Source: Actinomycetota bacterium (GTDB lineage: Bacteria; Actinomycetota; Actinomycetes; S36-B12). From it: DNA of 11,898 bases. Below, piece by piece: positions 6,974-11,898 of the stretch. Below the pieces are notes generated by a model. The model did not search any database, had not been told where the DNA came from, and saw nothing but the letters and a program-made list of their open reading frames with translations. Numbering within the stretch: position 1 is the first letter of the stretch; each line of letters opens with the position of its first letter. The DNA is taken from the NCBI GenBank assembly GCA_010029945.1, contig RGQW01000038.1, positions 1-11,898 on the forward strand, given 5' to 3'. Both the position numbers and the translations under genes were made by a program.

Positions 6974-8107
6974 GTGCGCGTAGTCATCATCGCTGAGTCA
7001 TTTCTTCCACGAGTGAATGGCGTGAGCGGCTCGGTCATCCGCGCATCACGCCACCTCTTGAGCCAAGGCCACGACGTCGAGATCATCGCCCCATCACCTT
7101 CGCCTCAAGAAACACCTGATGGCGTTCGCGTGCACTCGGTTCGCTCCTTCACCGTGCCAGGTATGGGAATCGACGTTGGCTACGCGTGGACTTCAACGAT
7201 TCGCGACATCTTGCGCCATGTCAGGCCCGACGTCGTGCACCTGGCTTCACCGCTTGTCTTGGGATACCAGGCCTTGCGTGCAGCAACGATGGAGCACATT
7301 CCTACCGTCGCGGTTTTCCAGACCGACATATCCGGCTTCGCTCGGCACTACCGCCTCACCGGATTGGGTGGCTTGTCCGATGCAGTCCTGCGTCGAATTC
7401 ACGCGGAGGCGGACTTGACCCTCGTTCCTTCCACTGCATCGAAGGAGTACCTGCAAACCCTCGGCGTCCAGCACCTAGCGATCTGGGGACGAGGCGTGGA
7501 TGCCGATCAATTTGATCCTCGGCGTCGGTCACCCGAGTTGCGAACCCGTTGGCTCAGGTCACAGCCCGATCGCGTACTCGTGGGATACGTAGGGCGTTTG
7601 GCACCCGAAAAGCGAGTGGCCGCGCTGCGGATTCTCCAGACCGATCCGCGGGTCAGGCTGGTAATCATCGGTGACGGTCCGCAACGGGCGGAGCTGGAAA
7701 AGGTGCTGAACGGGGCCCACTTCACCGGGATGCTTCGCGGCTCAGACTTAGGAAACGCCATGGCCTCACTCGACATCCTCGTCGCACCCGGAGAACGAGA
7801 GACGTTCTGCCAGGTGGTTCAAGAGGGAATGGCATCGGGGCTGCCCGTCGTCGCTCCAGACATCGGCGGGCCCCGCGACCTAGTCGTCCACGGCGAAGTC
7901 GGACTGCGCTACCCGCCCGGTGACGACGAGGGGCTGCGCGCGTGCGTGGACGCACTCGTCCAAAGCCCAGCGGCACGCAGGGTGATGGGTGCTACGGCGC
8001 GACGTGCGGTTCGAGACCGAACGTGGACGCAACTTGGTGATGAGCTAATTCAGCACTACCGGTGTCTCACGACTACCGAAGGGAAAGTCAGGCCTTCAGT
8101 AGCCTAA
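6974..8107 (+). CDS. GT4-family glycosyltransferase, MgtA/PimB-like mannosyltransferase
   Basis: This GT-B retaining glycosyltransferase of family 4 (377 residues from the GTG at 6974) most resembles GDP-mannose-dependent alpha-mannosyltransferases of actinomycetes. Those enzymes act on lipid acceptors in phosphatidylinositol mannoside, lipomannan or glycolipid synthesis at the inner face of the membrane. The N-terminal Rossmann domain starts MRVVIIAESFLPRVNGVSGSV, including the acceptor-side loop (15-20). The second domain has GYVGRLAPEKR (204-214), VIIGDGP (230-236) and the EX7E signature ETFCQVVQE (276-284), followed by GLPVVAPDIGGPRDLV. No membrane segment is seen. The 6974 start fits the family N-terminus, but a GTG at 6929 has a better ribosome site (CGAGGA, 8 nt upstream) and would add 15 residues. 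Acceptor and donor are inferred by family. Divergent from the HAD gene; convergent with the SDR gene, 5 bp away. Confidence 0.88.
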   Translation: MRVVIIAESFLPRVNGVSGSVIRASRHLLSQGHDVEIIAPSPSPQETPDGVRVHSVRSFTVPGMGIDVGYAWTSTIRDILRHVRPDVVHLASPLVLGYQALRAATMEHIPTVAVFQTDISGFARHYRLTGLGGLSDAVLRRIHAEADLTLVPSTASKEYLQTLGVQHLAIWGRGVDADQFDPRRRSPELRTRWLRSQPDRVLVGYVGRLAPEKRVAALRILQTDPRVRLVIIGDGPQRAELEKVLNGAHFTGMLRGSDLGNAMASLDILVAPGERETFCQVVQEGMASGLPVVAPDIGGPRDLVVHGEVGLRYPPGDDEGLRACVDALVQSPAARRVMGATARRAVRDRTWTQLGDELIQHYRCLTTTEGKVRPSVA

Positions 8108-8112
8108 GTCGG

Positions 8113-8895
8113 TTACGGCATTGCTGATAGGCCACCGTCGACGATCAACTCCTGGCCGGTCATGAAGGACGAAGCATCGCTGGCCAAGAACAAGGCCGCG
8201 TGGGCGATCTCGTCACTGCGCCCCCAACGGCCCAACGGCACTCGACTCAGCACCGACGATTCCGTTCCTTCGTCCACGCGAAGAAAATCGGTGAGGTCGG
8301 TTTCGATCCAGCCAGGCACCAACGAGTTGACGCGGACACCTTGATGGGCTGCTTCAAGGGCGACACTGCGGGTCAGTGACGCGATGGCTGCCTTCGCCGC
8401 TCCGTAGTGGGACATCATCGGTGCACCCCGAAGGCCTGCGACAGATCCCACGTTGATGATCACGCCGCGGTTCGAGGCCGCCAAGTGCGGTAGCGCCTGC
8501 TGAATAAGGGCCACGGTCGCGTCGACGTTCAACGCCATCGTCTTGCTCCAGCCCGACAACCGCATGGAAGCCACGGGCACCGAGAAACTGTTGCCGCCGG
8601 CATTGTTGATCAGGATGTCCAGCCCACCGAGCGTGGACACCGTTTCGGAAACAAGACGCTCCGCGGCCCCGTCCTCGGTCACATCGGCGGCGATGGCAAC
8701 GGCACGTCCGCCGGATTGCTCGATGGCTTCGGCTGCTTGCTGAACGGTGTCGGCACTTCGCGCGGCCAGCGCCACGGCGCAGCCGTGGCTCGCTAACTCC
8801 TCAGCGATTGCACGCCCGATCCCGCGCGACGCCCCCGTGATGAGTGCTGTGCGTCCGGTCAGGTCATGCGGGTCGTGACTGTTGTCGTCTGCCAT
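8113..8895 (-). CDS. Short-chain dehydrogenase/reductase (SDR)
   Basis: This classical SDR oxidoreductase of 260 residues, cytosolic and NAD(P)-dependent, has an unknown substrate. The Rossmann signature TGASRGIG is at 20-27, the NNAG structural motif at 97-100, catalytic Ser151 in NVGSVAG, and Tyr164/Lys168 in YGAAK, with N123 completing the usual tetrad. The C-terminus has PGWIETD (194-200) and LASDASSFMTGQELIVDGGL, typical of the FabG/glucose-dehydrogenase-like group. The ATG at 8895 has an AAGGGAAG site just upstream. A start at 8937 would add 14 residues and lies deep in egtB. The gene overlaps the 3' end of egtB by 37 nt in another frame, so it is very probably co-transcribed with egtB. 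Confidence 0.9.
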   Translation of the reverse strand: MADDNSHDPHDLTGRTALITGASRGIGRAIAEELASHGCAVALAARSADTVQQAAEAIEQSGGRAVAIAADVTEDGAAERLVSETVSTLGGLDILINNAGGNSFSVPVASMRLSGWSKTMALNVDATVALIQQALPHLAASNRGVIINVGSVAGLRGAPMMSHYGAAKAAIASLTRSVALEAAHQGVRVNSLVPGWIETDLTDFLRVDEGTESSVLSRVPLGRWGRSDEIAHAALFLASDASSFMTGQELIVDGGLSAMP

Positions 8896-10133
8896 CGTCT
8901 TCCCTTCGATGGGTACGCCGACGACGTCCACTGCCACACTGAATCGAACACCTGGCGCATTCCTTTTCCCCCGGTATCAGCCGCGGGGTGGAATCCTTCG
9001 ATCCCATATTCCTGATCGTTTACTTGCGCCTGATCGTCGCGCGGTGGCGCGACCATGGATTCGCGCATCGCGTGCTCCCACTCGAACTCCGTCGGAAGGC
9101 GCTTTCCGGCCCATGTCGCGAACGCATCCGCCTCGTAATGACTCACGTGCACGACCGGCTCATTGAGCCGCACGGGTCGCGTGCCATGCAGGGTGTGTTC
9201 GAGCCACTGAGATCCGTCTCGTTTCCAATACAGCGGCGAACACCACTTCTCCTCGTTCACGCGCGCCCACCCATCGGACAGCCACAACTCGTGTCGTTCG
9301 TATCCACCGTCGGTCATGAACTCCAGCCACTCACCGTTGGTCACCAAACGATCCGCGAGCCGGAATGGGCGCAGCAGCACGGCGTGGGTTGGCTCTTCGT
9401 TGTCGAAGTGGAAGCCGTCCGAGGAGTTCCCAGCGTCCACAACACCGCCACCGAACTCGATCCAAGACACCGTCGATGGCGATCCCGGAGCAACCCGCGG
9501 TCCGGGATAGCCGACGGGCTCCAGGGGGTTGCGCGACAGAACATGCTTGATGTCCATCAACAGCAACTCTTGATGCTGATGTTCGTGGTGCAAGCCAAGG
9601 GACACCAACGCCCGGAGTGCGTCGTCTTCCGGTCGCCCCTCATCTGAACGCTCGCCCGGCAGTCGCGCCGAGAGGAGGTCGAGCATGCGGTCGTCGACAT
9701 GTCGCCGGTAGTCACCTACCTCGTGTGCCCCGGGCCGGGAGATGTGCCCGCGGTTCGCGCGTGGGTATCGAGCACCGACTGACTCGTAGTAACTGTTGAA
9801 CAGAGTCCAGTAGGTGTCCTGAAACATCGAGAGGCCCGGCTGGTGCTCGGCGAGAACGAATGCTTCGAAGAACCAGGTCACGTGCGCGCGGTGCCACTTG
9901 GTGGGACTGACATCCGCCATGGTTTGAACGGTCTGGTCCTCCGGAGTTAACGGCGCTGCCAGCTCTTCGGTCAGACGCCGAACACGTTCGTACTCGCCGG
10001 CGAGGTCACCGAGGGGATCACCGGAAGGGGAATCGTGCGTCGCGGGGTGGAACGCGAGTGAGTCGTGGATGGAGGCTTGAACTGGCAAGCCGCCCCGCGC
10101 CGAACGGCGATCGGTGGTTGTTGGTGCGGACAT
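8859..10133 (-). CDS. egtB: Ergothioneine biosynthesis protein EgtB, C-terminally truncated
   Basis: EgtB is a non-haem iron sulfoxide synthase joining hercynine and a cysteine donor in ergothioneine synthesis. The 424-residue protein has the DinB-like domain (about 45-205) with MADVSPTKWHRAHVTWFFE (iron ligand His84) and LHHEHQHQELLLMDIKHV (181-198, two further iron ligands of the HxxxH type). The FGE-sulfatase domain starts about residue 215 (WIEFGGG) and includes WLEFMTDGGY and KRLPTEFEWEHAM (344-356). After the Trp-rich core SVWQWTSSAYP (398-408) the frame continues with an unrelated tail and stops. Family members carry a further ~55-60 residues with the NGKF, RGGSC and TYRNFF blocks, part of the domain core and active site, and these are absent. 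Activity is therefore doubtful and the gene may be decaying. The start is the only ATG ahead of the domain. The SDR gene follows, overlapping; egtD is not in the window. Confidence 0.88.
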   Translation of the reverse strand: MSAPTTTDRRSARGGLPVQASIHDSLAFHPATHDSPSGDPLGDLAGEYERVRRLTEELAAPLTPEDQTVQTMADVSPTKWHRAHVTWFFEAFVLAEHQPGLSMFQDTYWTLFNSYYESVGARYPRANRGHISRPGAHEVGDYRRHVDDRMLDLLSARLPGERSDEGRPEDDALRALVSLGLHHEHQHQELLLMDIKHVLSRNPLEPVGYPGPRVAPGSPSTVSWIEFGGGVVDAGNSSDGFHFDNEEPTHAVLLRPFRLADRLVTNGEWLEFMTDGGYERHELWLSDGWARVNEEKWCSPLYWKRDGSQWLEHTLHGTRPVRLNEPVVHVSHYEADAFATWAGKRLPTEFEWEHAMRESMVAPPRDDQAQVNDQEYGIEGFHPAADTGGKGMRQVFDSVWQWTSSAYPSKGRRWQTTTVTTRMT

Positions 10134-10223
10134 AGAGCCCTACTTTCCCGAGAGTGTTCCCACCGACGTCGCCGCCGGTGTACTTCGACCCTAGCCGCCG
10201 CCGGGTTCTGGGCGCACCCTGTT

Positions 10224-10258
10224 TTGGCACGTCACCTCCACGTCATTACCCTGCTGAT
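10224..10258 (+). promoter_or_regulatory. Leaderless promoter of the hydrolase gene with a CACGTCA direct repeat
   Basis: TTGGCA (10224-10229; five of six bases match TTGACA) is followed after 17 bp by TACCCT (10247-10252), then six bases to the GTG start at 10259, which would be the first transcribed base. The spacer holds two exact copies of CACGTCA (10228-10234 and 10239-10245) 11 bp apart, close to one DNA turn, a layout typical of a repressor or activator operator. Nothing else in the ~125-bp divergent gap (10134-10258) stands out; the egtB promoter there is not clear. Confidence 0.6.
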
Positions 10259-11898
10259 GTGACGACGCCTCGGCCGGATGCCCTGTCGCTCAAAGCGCTG
10301 GACCCCCAGCGTGGGATGGACCACCCCGCGCGCACGGGCTTGATCGGGGCCGGAATCGCGCTGGGCCGCACCTTCCAGCCGAATCTGCTCACCCGCGGGA
10401 CAACGGATCAAGCAGTCATCAGCGGTGTGACGACGGCCTTCGCCTACGGCGTCTACTCCTCCGCCGACGCCATCGTCGATTCACTCGCCGCCCGTATCAG
10501 TGGCCAAGACAACCCCGGACCGAACTCACGCCTCATTGTGGCGGGGGTGCTGGCTGCCCTCGGGGCAGGTACCTTCGCAGGATTCACGTGGCGGGAGCAC
10601 GAGTCGCGCCCGCGCGCCGCGATCCGACTCGCGGGGCGATCCATCGCTGTCGGTGCGCTCTCGAGTGCCGCGTCAACACTGACGGGGGAAAGGAGATCCG
10701 GCCGCCGCTGGGGGCTGGCTGTCGCGGGTGCTGCCACCGCAGCATCCTGGGCCAGCATGACTCCGTGGCGCGCAGCCCCCGGGTCACTGATCCGCCAGGA
10801 CAAGTCCGACGAGCACCACACACCCGGCCAGGACCGCTTCTTCGAGGACTCGGTCCGCGAAATCGCCCCGGTGAAAATGGCCGCCATCGGCGCGGGCATT
10901 GCGGCGGCGACCTACGGCGTCGCCCGGGCGGAGTCGCTGCTCACGCACGGAATGGCGCGGCTCGCGAGCGCATCACTCGGCGGTAAGCCCGAGGATCACC
11001 GGGCGCTGGGCAGAATCACCGCTCTCGGCGTGAGCGCTGGCGCCGCGTATCTCGCGCTGAACCGCGTCTCGGCCATGCTCACCAAGGGAGGTGGGGCCGT
11101 CGAGCCCGGGATGGAGGAACCGCCATCGAGCTCAGAGATCACCGGTTGCGCAGAGTCCGGCTTGGAGTGGATGAAGCAGACCCGCGAGGGTGCTCGCTGG
11201 CTGGCCAGCGCCGTCGAGCCCGCGACGATCGATGCGGTCATGGGTACGAGCAAGGCCAAGCAACCGATTCGGGTCTACGCGAGCCTTGATATCGCCGAGG
11301 ATCCTCATGAGCGAGTGGCGATCCTGCTTCGCGAGATCGACCGGACCAAGGCACTCCAGCGCGGCCACTTCGCACTGTTCTCCCCCACCGGATCGGGCTA
11401 CGTCAATTACGTAGCAACCGAGACCTACGAGTTCCTCACCGGTGGCGACTGCGCCTCCGCTGCGATCCAGTACTCCGTCCTCCCGTCGAGCTTCTCACTA
11501 GGCGATGTCTCGACAGGCGTGGATCAAACCCGCATGGTGGTGGATGGCATCACACAGAGACTTCTCGCGATGGAGCCGAGTAGGCGACCGAAGTTCTACC
11601 TCTTCGGAGAGTCTCTTGGCTCACAGGTGAGCGAGGGAATGTTCGAAGGAACCTGGACATACGGGCTCCCGGGGGCGAAGGTCGATCACGCGCTTTGGAT
11701 AGGAACACCGTCCGCCACCACGTGGCGAAAGCAACTGTGGGGCGATCGATCCATCACCGAGGCTCCCGACATCGGCCCCGATGGCATCTACCTCCCCCGC
11801 ACCATCCGAGATTGGCTGAACCTTCCCGATGAAAAACGCGAGCAGATCCAGTACCTGCTGCTGCAGAACGGTGACGACCCCATTCCGAAATTCGGTAG
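10259..11898 (+). CDS. Membrane-anchored alpha/beta-hydrolase (DUF2319-type), 3'-partial
   Basis: The frame is open from a GTG at 10259 to the window end (546 codons plus 2 bases), so the C-terminus is outside. The first ~280 residues are Ala/Gly/Leu-rich with about six or seven likely membrane helices (around 24-40, 51-75, 92-110, 122-141, 150-168, 204-222 and 253-272), matching the N-terminal membrane part of Abhydrolase_9 proteins. The catalytic part starts about 335 (IRVYASLD) and shows FSPTGSGYVN (374-383), the nucleophile elbow GESLGSQ (450-456, Ser452) and LLLQNGDDPIPKF (533-545), where DDP is the expected acid region. The homologue in mycobacteria is an uncharacterised membrane esterase/hydrolase type; substrate unknown. 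Codon use fits its neighbours. It is divergent from egtB and appears to be transcribed without a leader. Confidence 0.87.
   Translation, partial: MTTPRPDALSLKALDPQRGMDHPARTGLIGAGIALGRTFQPNLLTRGTTDQAVISGVTTAFAYGVYSSADAIVDSLAARISGQDNPGPNSRLIVAGVLAALGAGTFAGFTWREHESRPRAAIRLAGRSIAVGALSSAASTLTGERRSGRRWGLAVAGAATAASWASMTPWRAAPGSLIRQDKSDEHHTPGQDRFFEDSVREIAPVKMAAIGAGIAAATYGVARAESLLTHGMARLASASLGGKPEDHRALGRITALGVSAGAAYLALNRVSAMLTKGGGAVEPGMEEPPSSSEITGCAESGLEWMKQTREGARWLASAVEPATIDAVMGTSKAKQPIRVYASLDIAEDPHERVAILLREIDRTKALQRGHFALFSPTGSGYVNYVATETYEFLTGGDCASAAIQYSVLPSSFSLGDVSTGVDQTRMVVDGITQRLLAMEPSRRPKFYLFGESLGSQVSEGMFEGTWTYGLPGAKVDHALWIGTPSATTWRKQLWGDRSITEAPDIGPDGIYLPRTIRDWLNLPDEKREQIQYLLLQNGDDPIPKFG

Noticed and set aside
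8092..8120. Terminator between the converging glycosyltransferase and SDR genes
   Set aside because: Only a 4-bp stem (AGGC/GCCT) and no T-run; not enough to call.
10453..10899. Minus-strand frame opposite the hydrolase gene
   Set aside because: The plus-strand frame is open through the whole region with a DUF2319-like protein and matching promoter; the minus-strand product is low-complexity.

Overview
The window looks like chromosomal DNA from a high-G+C actinomycete (Actinomycetota). Support for this comes from the G+C-rich third codon positions, frequent GTG/TTG starts, and two apparently leaderless TAnnnT-N6-GTG promoters. The gene content also fits: a membrane-anchored DUF2319-type alpha/beta-hydrolase, an ergothioneine EgtB, an MgtA/PimB-like mannosyltransferase, and a mobA-DUF6457-moeA molybdenum-cofactor block. 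I cannot place it below the phylum from sequence alone. Eleven genes cover almost all of the window; no gap exceeds about 135 bp, and I see no tRNA, rRNA, CRISPR array or insertion sequence.

Layout. (1) 1-807 (+): 3' part of a LacI-type regulator whose C-terminus ends early, just before a 4 x 7-bp tandem repeat. (2) 844-6841 (-): seven same-strand genes, read right to left. They are a HAD-IB phosphatase, a RibD-C reductase in the same frame one stop codon later, an unknown K/R/H-rich helical protein, mobA (TTGA overlap), a DUF6457 protein, moeA (ATGA overlap), and acetoacetyl-CoA synthetase. The mobA-DUF6457-moeA part is a molybdenum-cofactor module; the unknown protein is translationally tied to it. 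(3) 6974-8107 (+): a GT4 mannosyltransferase-like gene, divergent from the HAD gene. (4) 8113-10133 (-): egtB followed by an SDR oxidoreductase whose start lies inside the 3' end of egtB. EgtB lacks roughly the last 55-60 residues of its catalytic FGE-sulfatase domain. (5) 10259-11898 (+): a large gene with a GTG start that runs off the window, encoding a multi-pass membrane protein with an alpha/beta-hydrolase domain.

How the genes work together. The central operon mixes cofactor chemistry (molybdopterin guanylyltransfer and Mo insertion, a pyrimidine-reductase-like enzyme) with ketone-body/acetoacetate activation. The functional link between aacS and the Moco genes is not obvious. The two divergent intergenic regions (around 6842-6973 and 10134-10258) carry the only exact copies of the heptamer CACGTCA that I found: two copies 11 bp apart in the hydrolase promoter and one upstream of the HAD gene, in the same orientation relative to the downstream gene. 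This is a candidate shared operator.

I did not find an obviously new multi-gene system. The most interesting leads are the truncated EgtB/SDR junction, the shared heptamer at two leaderless promoters, and the unknown protein coupled to mobA.
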